Of a DNA stretch of 51,853 bases, positions 26,342-35,760 are shown piece after piece (the first letter of the stretch is position 1; the number at the start of each line of letters is the position of its first letter). The translations under genes were made by a program, and so were the position numbers. The notes beneath the pieces were generated by a model. It had not been told where the DNA came from and ran no database searches. It saw only the letters and a list, made by a program, of their open reading frames with translations. Source of the stretch: JACMJP01 sp046160675 (GTDB taxonomy: Bacteria; Bacteroidota; Bacteroidia; Chitinophagales; BACL12); the NCBI GenBank assembly GCA_046160675.1, contig JBJXHH010000173.1:1-51853 (forward strand). Direction: 5' to 3'.

Positions 26342-27788
26342 ACTTTCAGCTCAGAGATTTAATAAGAACATCATTTTTGTTTCGGCAGGTATTTTATTAG
26401 TTTCTATTTTTACTGCAATACTCACAAATGAAATCCTGCTGTGCCTTGCTCCCCTGGCATTTTTACTTGCATACCAGTTGTTGATAGATTTTCGCCCGGT
26501 ATTTTACCTGTTGTTGCTTATAACTCCACTTTCAATAGAATTTGCAATTTCTGATGGATTCAGTACAGATCTGCCAACAGAACCCCTGGAAATAATATTA
26601 ATGTTCACTTTTATTTTCTATGTGATCCTGAGAAGAGAGAATATAAATGTTGCATTTTTAAATCATCCTGTTACTATCATACTATTACTGCATTTTTTAT
26701 GGATGTGCATTGCTACAATCTACTCACAAAATACATTTGTTTCATTCAAATACATGCTTGCAAAAACCTGGTACATAAGTGTTTTTTATTTTCTTGCCTC
26801 TCATGTAATTAGAAAGCCTGAACATTTCCGTATTGCTTTCTGGTGTTTATTTATCCCTACTTTATTTGCAGTGCTTTATACCCTCACCAATCATTACCGG
26901 TATAACTTTGCTTTTAGCGAGGTAAACAAAACCATGTTTCCCTATTTCAGGAACCATGTAAACTATGCTGTGTTCCTTGCACTTTTACTACCTTTTCTTT
27001 TTTATGCACAGAGTTGGTATCAAAAGTATACCTGGCATAAAATGATTATCAGGCTAGGTATCGGTTTACTCCTTGCAGGAGTATATTTTTCATACACAAG
27101 ATCCGCCTGGCTATCGTTGTTAGCTGCAGGTATGTGTTACCTGCTTATTCGAAAAAACCTGTTGCGTCAATTTGTGGTCCTTGCAGTTACTGGCGCAGTT
27201 GTTTTTGTAATCTATATGTTAAATGATAACAGGTATTTAGCATATGCCCCAGATTTTAAAAAAACAATTTATCATGCAAATTTCGAAGATCACATGGAAT
27301 CAACCATTAGTTTGGAAGATGTTTCCAGCGCTGAGAGAATTTACCGGTGGATAGCTGCCACACATATGGTTGAAGACAAGCCTGTTTTGGGTTTTGGCCC
27401 GGCACAGTATTATGATAATTATAAAGAATATACAGTAAATAAATTTCTAACGTACATTAGTACTAATGATGAGCGGTCAACTGTTCATAATTATTTTTTA
27501 CAAGTAACCGTCGAACAAGGATTTGTTGGTTTATTTTTCTGGGTTCTGCTGTTGATATCTGTATTGTTTTTTTCACAAATCGCTTACAATTCAGCTGATA
27601 AAAAGCAGGATAAAAACTATATTCTTGCTTTAACATTGTCGTTAATCACAATTATAGTAAACATCACCCTGAGTGATCTTGTTGAAGCTGATAAAATTGG
27701 AACTTTGTTCTTTTTTAACTTAGCAATGATTGTAAATATGCACCTTGCTGTAAAAAAGCAACAAACGAAAGATTTACTTGCCGAATAG
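26334..27788 (+). CDS. O-antigen ligase / Wzy-type polymerase family membrane protein
   Basis: The 484-residue protein has about 10-12 membrane segments and the family motif YFSYTRSAWLSLLAAGMCYLLI. A large periplasmic loop (about 305-385; ERIYRWIAATHMVEDKPVLGFGPAQYYDNY, then VHNYFLQVTVEQGFVGLFFW) carries the conserved Arg, GxGPxxY and HNxxLQ features of the Wzy_C domain. It either polymerises repeat units or ligates glycan to lipid; sequence alone does not separate the two. Its 3' end overlaps the convergent phosphatase gene by 15 bp. Confidence 0.87.
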   Translation: MPELSAQRFNKNIIFVSAGILLVSIFTAILTNEILLCLAPLAFLLAYQLLIDFRPVFYLLLLITPLSIEFAISDGFSTDLPTEPLEIILMFTFIFYVILRRENINVAFLNHPVTIILLLHFLWMCIATIYSQNTFVSFKYMLAKTWYISVFYFLASHVIRKPEHFRIAFWCLFIPTLFAVLYTLTNHYRYNFAFSEVNKTMFPYFRNHVNYAVFLALLLPFLFYAQSWYQKYTWHKMIIRLGIGLLLAGVYFSYTRSAWLSLLAAGMCYLLIRKNLLRQFVVLAVTGAVVFVIYMLNDNRYLAYAPDFKKTIYHANFEDHMESTISLEDVSSAERIYRWIAATHMVEDKPVLGFGPAQYYDNYKEYTVNKFLTYISTNDERSTVHNYFLQVTVEQGFVGLFFWVLLLISVLFFSQIAYNSADKKQDKNYILALTLSLITIIVNITLSDLVEADKIGTLFFFNLAMIVNMHLAVKKQQTKDLLAE

Positions 27789-29024
27789 TTTTACAGTTAA
27801 TACAGTAATATCATCAGTAAAACTTCTGCCTTCTTTGAATCGGGTTATATCCGTAAGCAGTTTTTTGTTGAGTACTTCCACTTCTGATGTATAATTTTCC
27901 TGGGCGAAATTTGATAATACCTCAAGTGAAAATGCTTCTTCTTTTTCATTTACAAGATCAGTAAGCCCATCAGTATATGCAATTATTGTGGTGTCATCCA
28001 CAACAGGGATTTGCCCAAGTTTCACAGCAGGTAGTTTTTCAAACATGCCTAGAATTGTACATCCGGTATCAAGTAGTTTCTTTCCTTTTGAAGTGATAAG
28101 CATCGGCGGGTTATGTCCGGCATTTACATATTTTAGCAGCCTTGTTTTGAGATTATACTTCCCTAAAAACATGGTAATAAATTTCTCGCCCCGGGTACTA
28201 TGCAAAACTCCCTGGTTCAACTCCTGTAAAAATTCGTCTATTGTTGCATGATTCTTTTTAACTAACTCCCGCAATTGCGCCTGAAAATTTGCCATAAGTA
28301 ACGCCGCAGGAATTCCTTTCCCTGAAATATCTGCAACACAAAAGAAAAACTCTTCCTCATTTAATGGCATATAATCATAATAATCTCCGCCAATATTCTG
28401 ATGCGGAAGATAAATAGCTGCCATTTCAACATATTTATTTTTAGGCAACTTATCCGGGATAAGCATACTCTGCATCTGTGCCGCCACTTCAAGTTCCTTT
28501 TCAAATGCCTTTTGCTCAATCTCCTTCTTAAATAACCTCTTGTTTTCAATGGCAACCGTTAAAATGTTGGTAATGGTTTGGGTAAATTTAATCTTGTCTT
28601 CCAGTGGTTCATAACTTTCCACTTTGGGGTTACTAATGAGTAAATATGCAAGCGGGTGCTCTTTGTGAAAAACCGGAATCAAAATATCATAGGGTTCAAG
28701 ATAGTCGGGTTTTTCTCCGTTTAATTCATCAAGAAATGTAAGTTTATTAAACGGTAGCAGGTCTTTCTCAACAGATATTCGCTTAACTGCATCATTTTTA
28801 TCTGAAAACAAATTTATTTGCCAGCCGTTTGAACTGATATAGAGGATAAACCTTTCTACTCCAAGTTGGTCTCTCAGTGTTTTTTCAAATAATTGAAACA
28901 ATCTTGAAGCAGGCTCATTCTCATTGATAGATTTTGTGATTTGCAGTAAAGTATCAATTTCCAGTTGCTTTAAGTTCAACTGGTCCCTTAGCATATCTAA
29001 TACATTAAGCCCTGCTATTGCCAA
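27774..29024 (-). CDS. GAF-SpoIIE serine phosphatase (RsbU-like)
   Basis: The 416-residue protein has an N-terminal coiled helix, a GAF-like sensor domain (about 20-165) and a linker helix ending EVAAQMQSMLIPDKLP, then a PP2C/SpoIIE phosphatase domain (about 195-414). Metal-binding Asp residues are seen in GGDYYD, FCVADISGKG, AYTDGLTD and FTDDITVLTV. It likely dephosphorylates an anti-sigma-factor antagonist in a partner-switching pathway, but no such partner is encoded nearby. It is last in the minus-strand series from 35673. Confidence 0.9.
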   Translation of the reverse strand: MAIAGLNVLDMLRDQLNLKQLEIDTLLQITKSINENEPASRLFQLFEKTLRDQLGVERFILYISSNGWQINLFSDKNDAVKRISVEKDLLPFNKLTFLDELNGEKPDYLEPYDILIPVFHKEHPLAYLLISNPKVESYEPLEDKIKFTQTITNILTVAIENKRLFKKEIEQKAFEKELEVAAQMQSMLIPDKLPKNKYVEMAAIYLPHQNIGGDYYDYMPLNEEEFFFCVADISGKGIPAALLMANFQAQLRELVKKNHATIDEFLQELNQGVLHSTRGEKFITMFLGKYNLKTRLLKYVNAGHNPPMLITSKGKKLLDTGCTILGMFEKLPAVKLGQIPVVDDTTIIAYTDGLTDLVNEKEEAFSLEVLSNFAQENYTSEVEVLNKKLLTDITRFKEGRSFTDDITVLTVKLFGK

Positions 29025-29074
29025 GTGAATTAAATTTTTCGCAAGTTAGGAAGATATTTCTACTTCTTCCAATC

Positions 29075-30463
29075 TCAATTTTCCATCCTTGTTTTCACAT
29101 CTAATGCATCCCGCACACCATTGCCAATCATAAAAAATGCGAGCACTAAAATTGTGATTGCTACGCCGGGAATGAGGGTAAGGTAAGGATCAGTTATAAG
29201 GTTATCTTTATATTTTGATAACATTAAACCCCAACTGGGAGCAGGAGGCTGTACTCCTATGCCAAGAAAACTCAAGCCTGCTTCAATTAATATTGCATAA
29301 GCAAAATTTGCTGCAGTGATAACTATGATTGGCCCGGTAATATTCGGCAAGATATGTTTTAGAATAGTCCTCCGATTTGAATACCCAAAGGTTGTTGTTG
29401 CCTGTATATATTCCAGTTCTCTTACCTGCATCACCTGGCCTCGGACGATTCTGGCAATATCAACCCACAACGTTAATCCGACAGCAATGAAGATTGTGTA
29501 AAAATTCTGACCAAAAGCAAATACGATCGGAAACACTAGCAGCAAAGTTGGTATTGCCCAAATAACATTTATAAACCACATTATGATAGAGTCAACTGGA
29601 AATTTCCATTTTGTACTTTTTGTAATGGAAAGAGTTGGAGGTTTATTCCTATAAAACCCAGCTGCTGCGCCAACGGGTATTCCTATACATAAAGCAATAA
29701 ATACTGAAATGAACCCAACTGCCAATGATACCCTTACCCCCAAAAAAACCCGGCTGAGATAATCCCTCCCAAGGTCATCAGTACCTAAGAGAAATTTTTT
29801 ATCATAAATAAACTTTTGTTCGATTATGAATTTATTTTCTTCCGCTAAAAGTTTTTCAGTGGTTATATTTTCCATTACATATCCTAGACGTTGCCCCAAG
29901 ACATCATCACCTATATATCTTTCTATGTATATTGAATCGCCGTTGAACTTGTAGGAATTTATTGGAATTTCTTTGTAAGCCTTTTCCCTCCCCTCCACCA
30001 GCCATTGCATAAAGTTATTTTTAGTCTGGTTTTGTATTGGTTGCCGAAATACTTTTATTGAATAGCCAGGCGGCTTGAATGAAAGCTCATTCATCTGTTC
30101 ATTTGCATTGGGCGAAGTGTCTGGTATAACAAGGTGTACAAATAGGAAAAGTAATATTGCATAAAAAAGTGTAATACATCCAAGCATTGCGGGAGTTGAA
30201 GCAATAAATTTTTCTATAGCTTTATCAGAAGGTGTGTTTTCAAAAGTTTTTTTCGCTTTTCGTTTTCCCAAAAGCCATCTAATACCTAGAAGTATTGGTA
30301 CATAAAGCAGGAAAAGAAGCAGGCTAAACTCAAGAATGTTTAAAAGATTTTCAGAGAACCTGTTGAAATACTCTTTTGAGGGGCCAACAGAAAGGATACT
30401 GGCTAGGATAACAAATAGAAAACTTACAACTAAAATGCTTTTTAATATTTTTTTGCGCCGCAT
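29075..30463 (-). CDS. Oligopeptide/dipeptide-type ABC transporter permease (OppC/DppC-like)
   Basis: The 462-residue protein is longer than typical OppC proteins (about 300). Two N-terminal membrane segments (about 10-28 and 43-64) and a third (about 93-115) are followed by an unusual extracytoplasmic insertion of about 100 residues (120-220). The conserved start FLLGTDDLGRDYLSRVFLGVRVSL and the permease core follow. The coupling helix is EYIQATTTFGYSNRRTILKHILPN, then EAGLSFLGIGVQPPAPSWG. The partner permease, ATPase and binding protein are not in the window. It follows the GT2 gene by 9 bp. Confidence 0.88.
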   Translation of the reverse strand: MRRKKILKSILVVSFLFVILASILSVGPSKEYFNRFSENLLNILEFSLLLFLLYVPILLGIRWLLGKRKAKKTFENTPSDKAIEKFIASTPAMLGCITLFYAILLFLFVHLVIPDTSPNANEQMNELSFKPPGYSIKVFRQPIQNQTKNNFMQWLVEGREKAYKEIPINSYKFNGDSIYIERYIGDDVLGQRLGYVMENITTEKLLAEENKFIIEQKFIYDKKFLLGTDDLGRDYLSRVFLGVRVSLAVGFISVFIALCIGIPVGAAAGFYRNKPPTLSITKSTKWKFPVDSIIMWFINVIWAIPTLLLVFPIVFAFGQNFYTIFIAVGLTLWVDIARIVRGQVMQVRELEYIQATTTFGYSNRRTILKHILPNITGPIIVITAANFAYAILIEAGLSFLGIGVQPPAPSWGLMLSKYKDNLITDPYLTLIPGVAITILVLAFFMIGNGVRDALDVKTRMEN

Positions 30464-30472
30464 TTATCAAAG

Positions 30473-31615
30473 TTATTTTTTTATAATTCTTCCTTTCCAA
30501 GAATACTTTCCAAAAACCCCTGCGGGTGCAATTGCTAAAATATAAATAGTATGCAAAGCTTGCATGGGCAGAAACAACCATAACAGATTCTCCTTTCTGA
30601 AAAATTTTGCTACAGAGTAAATAAAAACGGTATCAACACAAATTTTGGCTAAAAACTGAAACATGGCAATTTTCAGGAATTCACTACTAAACAAGCCTGC
30701 GAGAAGATTACAAACAAGTAATGCATTAAATGAATAGGCAAAGACAAGAATACCGGTAATCCGCTTGTCCTCGTAATGAGTTGCCTTGCTTGTCCAGCGG
30801 GTGCGCTGCTGCCAAAAGGAAGAAAAATCCTTAATCGTATGAGTTAACACCATTGCATCTTTACTTTTGAGAGTAGCAATTTTATGTGGAAATTGTGCAG
30901 CCATTTTATGCATGAGTAGCATATCATCTCCGGTTGGAATATGATCAATATTCTTAAAACCTTCCACTTCATAAAATGCCTTTTTTGTATAAGCAAGATT
31001 CGCACCGTTGCATAGGTTATAAAACCCGTTTTGAATACTTGCGGCTGCAATACCCACTAAACTTAAAAAATCAAGAGTTTGAAATTTTCCCAAAAAGGAG
31101 CTGTCATAAAAATAACTTACCATGCCAGCAATCATTACAGGCTTGTGCTCTTCATAATAAGCCGCAATTGTACGTAACCAGTGATGTCCTACATGGCAAT
31201 CAGCATCAGTAGTTACGATCAACTCTCCTGAGCTTTGTTCAATTCCATAAGTGATTGCAGCTTTTTTACCAAAGGGTTTATTCATATTTTTATCGGGTAT
31301 ATCCGGCAAACGGACATATCTAACATTTGCAATATTTATTGTTTTAATTGCTTGCATTATGTTATCAGTTGAATGATCATCAACAACAATAATTTCATAA
31401 AGACTTTCAGTGTACAATTGATCTTTCAAATCTTGCAGTAAATTCAAAATATTTTCTTCCTCATTTCTGCAAGGAATGATGACTGATATTTTTGTTGATA
31501 ATATTTTGTCTTCGGGTTTATATTCCTTCAGGTTCATCCAACCAATGAAGTAATATGCAATGAGGAATACATAGCAAGCAGTAAATACTATAGTTATGAT
31601 AACAAAAAAAGTCAT
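30473..31615 (-). CDS. Membrane GT2-family glycosyltransferase
   Basis: The 380-residue protein has an N-terminal membrane segment (about 3-25), then a GT-A domain with KISVIIPCRNEEENI, IIVVDDHSTD, the DxD-type TTDADCHVG, and QQRTRWTSKATHY (QxxRW motif of processive or lipid-linked GT2 enzymes). Three or four C-terminal membrane segments follow. It likely transfers sugar to a lipid carrier or polymerises a glycan. It sits 9 bp ahead of the ABC permease gene. Confidence 0.88.
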   Translation of the reverse strand: MTFFVIITIVFTACYVFLIAYYFIGWMNLKEYKPEDKILSTKISVIIPCRNEEENILNLLQDLKDQLYTESLYEIIVVDDHSTDNIMQAIKTINIANVRYVRLPDIPDKNMNKPFGKKAAITYGIEQSSGELIVTTDADCHVGHHWLRTIAAYYEEHKPVMIAGMVSYFYDSSFLGKFQTLDFLSLVGIAAASIQNGFYNLCNGANLAYTKKAFYEVEGFKNIDHIPTGDDMLLMHKMAAQFPHKIATLKSKDAMVLTHTIKDFSSFWQQRTRWTSKATHYEDKRITGILVFAYSFNALLVCNLLAGLFSSEFLKIAMFQFLAKICVDTVFIYSVAKFFRKENLLWLFLPMQALHTIYILAIAPAGVFGKYSWKGRIIKK

Positions 31616-31658
31616 TGCATAAGTGGAGTTACAGGGTTCCTTTTACAAAGAAAAGAAA

Positions 31659-32471
31659 TTATTGCGCATTCAATTCATTTGTTATAAACGTATTCAACTT
31701 TGCATCAATAAAGTAGTGTCCCCGTTCAAGTTTTGTTAACGAGCAGTATTTAAGGTTCATTGCGAAAGACTCTCCTACAGAAACAGGTATCACTTCATCC
31801 CTGATACCAAAAAATAAATATGTTTTAATCGCATTTGCATTGATTTTTTCTTTTACAAGTGTTATATCAGGGTTAAATTGAGCCATACTAATCCAGGTGT
31901 TATAGAGTCGCTCCCGTTTTTCTTTTGTTTCCATGTGTACTTCAGTGAATTTTTTTAGCCAGGGGGACAGGATTTTCAGTTTACTCGCAACCTTTACAAT
32001 TGTAAATAACCATCCCGGGTGATTAATTGTTGTCTTAAACAATTCCCGCCCCCATTTTGGATATACCGCTACATTATAGATCTTATTTGTTTTGATTCCG
32101 TCACTTGCCATCAAAAACAATTCATCAATCTGGGGTGCAAAAAATTTCACAACATATAAGGCACATTTCCCCCCCATACTAAAACCAAGAACTGAGAATC
32201 TTTCCTGTTTATATTGACCTATAAACAAGCGTATGATATTTTCAAGGTCAATGTTTGTAAAATGACTCATCTCATTCCATTGTGTTTCGCCATGGAAGGG
32301 AAGATCAATAGCAACTACTGTATATTTTTTACCAAGCGATTCTTCCAGTACAAAAAAACTATTCCCATTTTCGCTAAATCCATGAAAGGCAAACAGTATT
32401 TTATCCCCAGTACCAAATTGTAAATAATGAATTTGCGAGTTTTGATATTGCAGAAAACCTGTTTTTTGCAT
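31659..32471 (-). CDS. Alpha/beta hydrolase
   Basis: The 270-residue protein has a canonical alpha/beta-hydrolase core: oxyanion HGFSENG (30-36), nucleophile Ser98 in VLGFSMGGKCAL, acid Asp in FGIRDEVIP and His in ERGHYFIDA. No signal peptide is present, so it is cytoplasmic. The substrate is unknown; the family includes esterases, lipases and MenH-like enzymes. Confidence 0.87.
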   Translation of the reverse strand: MQKTGFLQYQNSQIHYLQFGTGDKILFAFHGFSENGNSFFVLEESLGKKYTVVAIDLPFHGETQWNEMSHFTNIDLENIIRLFIGQYKQERFSVLGFSMGGKCALYVVKFFAPQIDELFLMASDGIKTNKIYNVAVYPKWGRELFKTTINHPGWLFTIVKVASKLKILSPWLKKFTEVHMETKEKRERLYNTWISMAQFNPDITLVKEKINANAIKTYLFFGIRDEVIPVSVGESFAMNLKYCSLTKLERGHYFIDAKLNTFITNELNAQ

Positions 32472-32498
32472 ATATTGTAAAATGCTAAACTAACAGAA

Positions 32499-33818
32499 TT
32501 ATTCTTTCAGAAAGCAGCTACTTAATTTTCTTCCACCGGATTCAGCTCTGATAAGATACATGCCAGGAGACAGTTGGGTAGCATCCATAGTAATATACTT
32601 CCCTGAAGCATTTTGTTTGATCATCAATCTACCATGTATATCAATTATACTTAAAGTTGTTTCGGCAAAGGCTTGAGGTAATTGAATATTAATGTTTGAA
32701 TGAACAGGATTGGGGGAAATCTCAATTCCTTCATCAGGAAGATGTAACAATGAAACGACGGTGTCGTCGCAGTTTATTGGTGCAGTTTCTTGTTGAAAGT
32801 TAAATTCACCGCTTTCTGCCCACCAGTTTTCCCAACTGTAGGGACCTGCAGGATTTATTGTTATCCAATCATTGAGATCAAATGTTCCTTCTCCTTCATT
32901 CGTTGCATACATACTTATTACTTTCAAAGCAGCATCATCTCTGTCCCAGGTAAGTTCAACATCGTCTTCACATATTTCAGGTGTATTCTCTTTTATGCAA
33001 TTTACCTGGATGAAATAAACTATATCATCATATTCAGGATATTCTCCAAAAACATGTGCTATTTTGTTTTCATCAATGCAAATAGAGGTATACTCATTAC
33101 AGGCAACAGCATAGGGAGGGTAACCGTTCTCTGTAAAAATCCTGGCCAGAAAAGCTGTTGTTCTTCCCCGGCGATCGGGATTATCAAAATGAGTATCAGT
33201 AATAATATTTTCCATCAAAGGGTTTTCCAGGAAATCCCCATAGCCTAACTTCATAAGATTGCTGTAGGGATTGTTTAATGCCTGCAATGATGTAATTGTT
33301 CCATTCTCTGCCGTAAAATAATATTCGCCCATGATTGCCATACCAGCACTGATTCCACCTATAGTAATTCCTTTTGTATTTATACAATAGTTAAGGGCTT
33401 CTTCCACTTCAGTGTCCCTCCAGTATGAAATATAATCCCACTGATCTCCTCCTGCAAACCATATCGCTTCTGCATTTTTCACTTGGTCGATTACATAAGG
33501 ATCAGAAGATGCCAGAGCAGAATTACAAACAATTGTTTCGACAGAATTTACATCCACCCCAAGATCTGAAAACATGTAATCATTATAACCATCGCTATCG
33601 TCAGTCCTTAAAACCAAAACATCTCCCCCATCAGCATTTTCCAAAAACCAGCGCATAGCATTGTCATGTTCTCCGGCTCCTCCCATCAGGCATACGCCTT
33701 TTACTGGTCCAGTTTCAACGTTGGTTACATCGCCAGTGAAGTAGCTGATATAGAATTGCCCTTTACAAATTATTGCTAATGCGCAAGAAAATAGAAAAGT
33801 TAAAAAACTAGTTTTCAT
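32499..33818 (-). CDS. Secreted S51 peptidase / cyanophycinase-like protein with T9SS domain
   Basis: The 439-residue protein has a signal peptide (about 1-20) and an S51-like domain (about 25-270). Its nucleophile motif is GGISAGMAIMG with Ser157, preceded by IWFAGGDQ (121-126) and GVCLMGGAGEHD. A C-terminal T9SS sorting domain follows (about 360-439; IEISPNPVHSNINIQL, PGMYLIRAESGG). S51 enzymes cleave after Asp (dipeptidase E) or degrade cyanophycin; extracellular members are uncommon. The Ser-containing core is intact, but the His/Glu partners were not mapped with confidence. Confidence 0.83.
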   Translation of the reverse strand: MKTSFLTFLFSCALAIICKGQFYISYFTGDVTNVETGPVKGVCLMGGAGEHDNAMRWFLENADGGDVLVLRTDDSDGYNDYMFSDLGVDVNSVETIVCNSALASSDPYVIDQVKNAEAIWFAGGDQWDYISYWRDTEVEEALNYCINTKGITIGGISAGMAIMGEYYFTAENGTITSLQALNNPYSNLMKLGYGDFLENPLMENIITDTHFDNPDRRGRTTAFLARIFTENGYPPYAVACNEYTSICIDENKIAHVFGEYPEYDDIVYFIQVNCIKENTPEICEDDVELTWDRDDAALKVISMYATNEGEGTFDLNDWITINPAGPYSWENWWAESGEFNFQQETAPINCDDTVVSLLHLPDEGIEISPNPVHSNINIQLPQAFAETTLSIIDIHGRLMIKQNASGKYITMDATQLSPGMYLIRAESGGRKLSSCFLKE

Positions 33819-33831
33819 GTACTGATAAAAC

Positions 33832-34668
33832 TTATGTATTACGGAATTTCTTTATAAATCTTACGACTGAACCCGGTAATACCCTATTGAGAAAATTTAC
33901 TGTTGTGTTATAGGTTTTCATTTTATTACTATCAAGGCCTTTCCTGCCTGCAAACTCAGTTGTTATTCGGTTTCTTTGGTCTTTAGAAATCTCATTATCA
34001 GGCCTGCCATTGGTATAATAATACAAAGCGATGGACTTTCTGCTGCGATCATCAGGGCAAGTGAGTGGGTCTGGATGCCCGTGCCATGAATAACCGGTTG
34101 TAGAAAACATTGCAATTCTGTTAAATAATGGTGCAATTCTTACAACAGCTTTGCTCATGTCTTTTTCCCACAATTCAAAATGCCCGCCGTACTCATCTTT
34201 CCAGTCTTCATTCAAATAAATAAGCAGGTTTACCCTTCGGTCAAGATTCATAGTTTTATGTTTATGAAAGTCAACATGTAGTTTCAGAAACCCGCCTTTT
34301 TTAATTTCGTGAAAACCTCCTCCAATAAAATAAGGATCCGGAATGAGTGTTTCTTTAATTCCTGTAAGCTCCTGCACAAACTGTAAAAAAGGTTCAGAGT
34401 TAAGATAGTGAAGTAGTTGTTTTGTATTCGTACCGAAGGCTGATTCGCCGGATGATGCATATTTAGCCTCATTCGGATTTTGGTAATGAATGCCGAGTTT
34501 CTTTTCGTTATCAGGAAATTCACTCAGCACTGATCTTAAAAAATCAGGTTTAAAAAAATTATCAAGATAGAAACTTGGGAAAGGAGGATTATTCTGATAG
34601 GTGTTTTTATACTTTTCTGCTGTTTTCTGAAGATCAGCAAACTCTGGTGCAATAAAATTTTCCGGCAT
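33832..34668 (-). CDS. 2OG-Fe(II) oxygenase (prolyl-4-hydroxylase-like)
   Basis: The 278-residue protein has a double-stranded beta-helix core with metal ligands His131 and Asp133 (LKLHVDFHKH), the distal His in GYSWHGHPDPL (196-198) and Arg210 (DDRSRKSIALYYYT) for 2-oxoglutarate. A preceding FYLDNFFKPDFLRSVLSEFP segment is typical of this family. It likely hydroxylates a protein or small molecule. It is flanked by the S51-like gene and the threonine dehydrogenase gene on the same strand; the functional link is unclear. Confidence 0.87.
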   Translation of the reverse strand: MPENFIAPEFADLQKTAEKYKNTYQNNPPFPSFYLDNFFKPDFLRSVLSEFPDNEKKLGIHYQNPNEAKYASSGESAFGTNTKQLLHYLNSEPFLQFVQELTGIKETLIPDPYFIGGGFHEIKKGGFLKLHVDFHKHKTMNLDRRVNLLIYLNEDWKDEYGGHFELWEKDMSKAVVRIAPLFNRIAMFSTTGYSWHGHPDPLTCPDDRSRKSIALYYYTNGRPDNEISKDQRNRITTEFAGRKGLDSNKMKTYNTTVNFLNRVLPGSVVRFIKKFRNT

Positions 34669-34731
34669 TATTATACTTTGAAAGCATAAAATTACTGCCT
34701 GAAAGGGTGGCGAACAAATTACAAATAGAAT

Positions 34732-35673
34732 TCAGGAAATGTTTCGAAGCATATCTATTGTCATAGCATCAAGGTCAAATTGATGTTTCCAGCCCCATTG
34801 ATTACGGGCATCAACATCATCTATACTTTGTGGCCAACCTTCTGCGATCTTCTGCCGGAAATCCACAGAATAAGTGATCTCAAATTCAGGAATATGTTTT
34901 TTTATTGAACTTGCTACCATCTGCGGATCAAAACTCATTGCTGAAAAATTATAGGAAGAACGAATTTTTATTTTATCGGCGTCCGCCTCCATCAATTCAA
35001 CAGTTCCCCGAATTGCGTCAGGCATATACATCATCGGGAGTTTTGTATCCTCCTTCAAAAAGCAAGTGTATTCCTTTTTCGATTTCGCTTGAAAGTATAT
35101 ATCAACCGCATAATCAGTAGTACCTCCACCCGGTTCTGTTTTGTAAGAGATCAAACCCGGGTACCGAATACTTCTTACATCAATGTTATGTTTTAAAAAA
35201 TACCACTCACACAAACGTTCTCCTGCTAGTTTACTTATCCCGTAAATTGTTACCGGATCCATAATCGTGTGCTGCTGCGTATTTTGTTTTTCGGTTCCAG
35301 GCCCGAAAGCAGCAATGGAACTGGGCCAATATACTTTATTAATGTTGTTATCTTTTGCAATCTCAAGCGTATTGAACAAACCATCCATGTTTAGCTGCCA
35401 TGCTTTAAGCGGAATTTTTTCAGAGGTAGCAGAAAGCATAGCAGCAAGGTTGTATATCTGTGTTACATTATTTTTTTTTACGGTTTCAATGAATGTATTT
35501 TTATCCAATACATCCAATTCAGTAAAAGGCCCGCTTTCAAAAACACCGCTCTCGGGTTTTTTAATGTCAGCAGCAACAACCTTACTATTCCCGAAAATAT
35601 TGCGCAAATACATAGTTAGTTCAGCGCCAATCTGCCCGCTGGCACCAATGAGGAGTATCGTATCAGATTGCAT
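34732..35673 (-). CDS. L-threonine 3-dehydrogenase, epimerase-type (SDR fold)
   Basis: Starting at ATG 35673 the protein has 313 residues. The NAD site is ILLIGASGQIGAEL and the catalytic pair is in VTIYGISKLAGE (YxxxK). The C-terminal half carries strongly conserved epimerase-type TDH motifs (RYPGLISYKTEPGGGTTDYAV, LPMMYMPDAIRG, SYNFSAMSFDP, EGWPQSIDD, WGWKHQFDL). It oxidises L-threonine to 2-amino-3-oxobutyrate. A longer frame from 35745 would prepend 24 unrelated residues and would include the -7 box at 35698-35691, so it was rejected. No Kbl (glycine C-acetyltransferase) gene is adjacent. Confidence 0.9.
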   Translation of the reverse strand: MQSDTILLIGASGQIGAELTMYLRNIFGNSKVVAADIKKPESGVFESGPFTELDVLDKNTFIETVKKNNVTQIYNLAAMLSATSEKIPLKAWQLNMDGLFNTLEIAKDNNINKVYWPSSIAAFGPGTEKQNTQQHTIMDPVTIYGISKLAGERLCEWYFLKHNIDVRSIRYPGLISYKTEPGGGTTDYAVDIYFQAKSKKEYTCFLKEDTKLPMMYMPDAIRGTVELMEADADKIKIRSSYNFSAMSFDPQMVASSIKKHIPEFEITYSVDFRQKIAEGWPQSIDDVDARNQWGWKHQFDLDAMTIDMLRNIS

Positions 35674-35690
35674 AAGATGAAATGTGTGTG

Positions 35691-35698
35691 CAAATGTA
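35691..35698 (-). promoter_or_regulatory. -7 element TAcaTTTG for the threonine dehydrogenase gene
   Basis: An exact TAnnTTTG match on the minus strand, 17 nt before ATG 35673. A TTG lies about 17 bp further upstream, slightly closer than usual. It supports the shorter start. Confidence 0.5.
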
Positions 35699-35760
35699 TG
35701 AATTCGATGGAAAAGCAAGTAGCCGATATTTTCTATTTTTACCATCGCTAAAAATAAACT

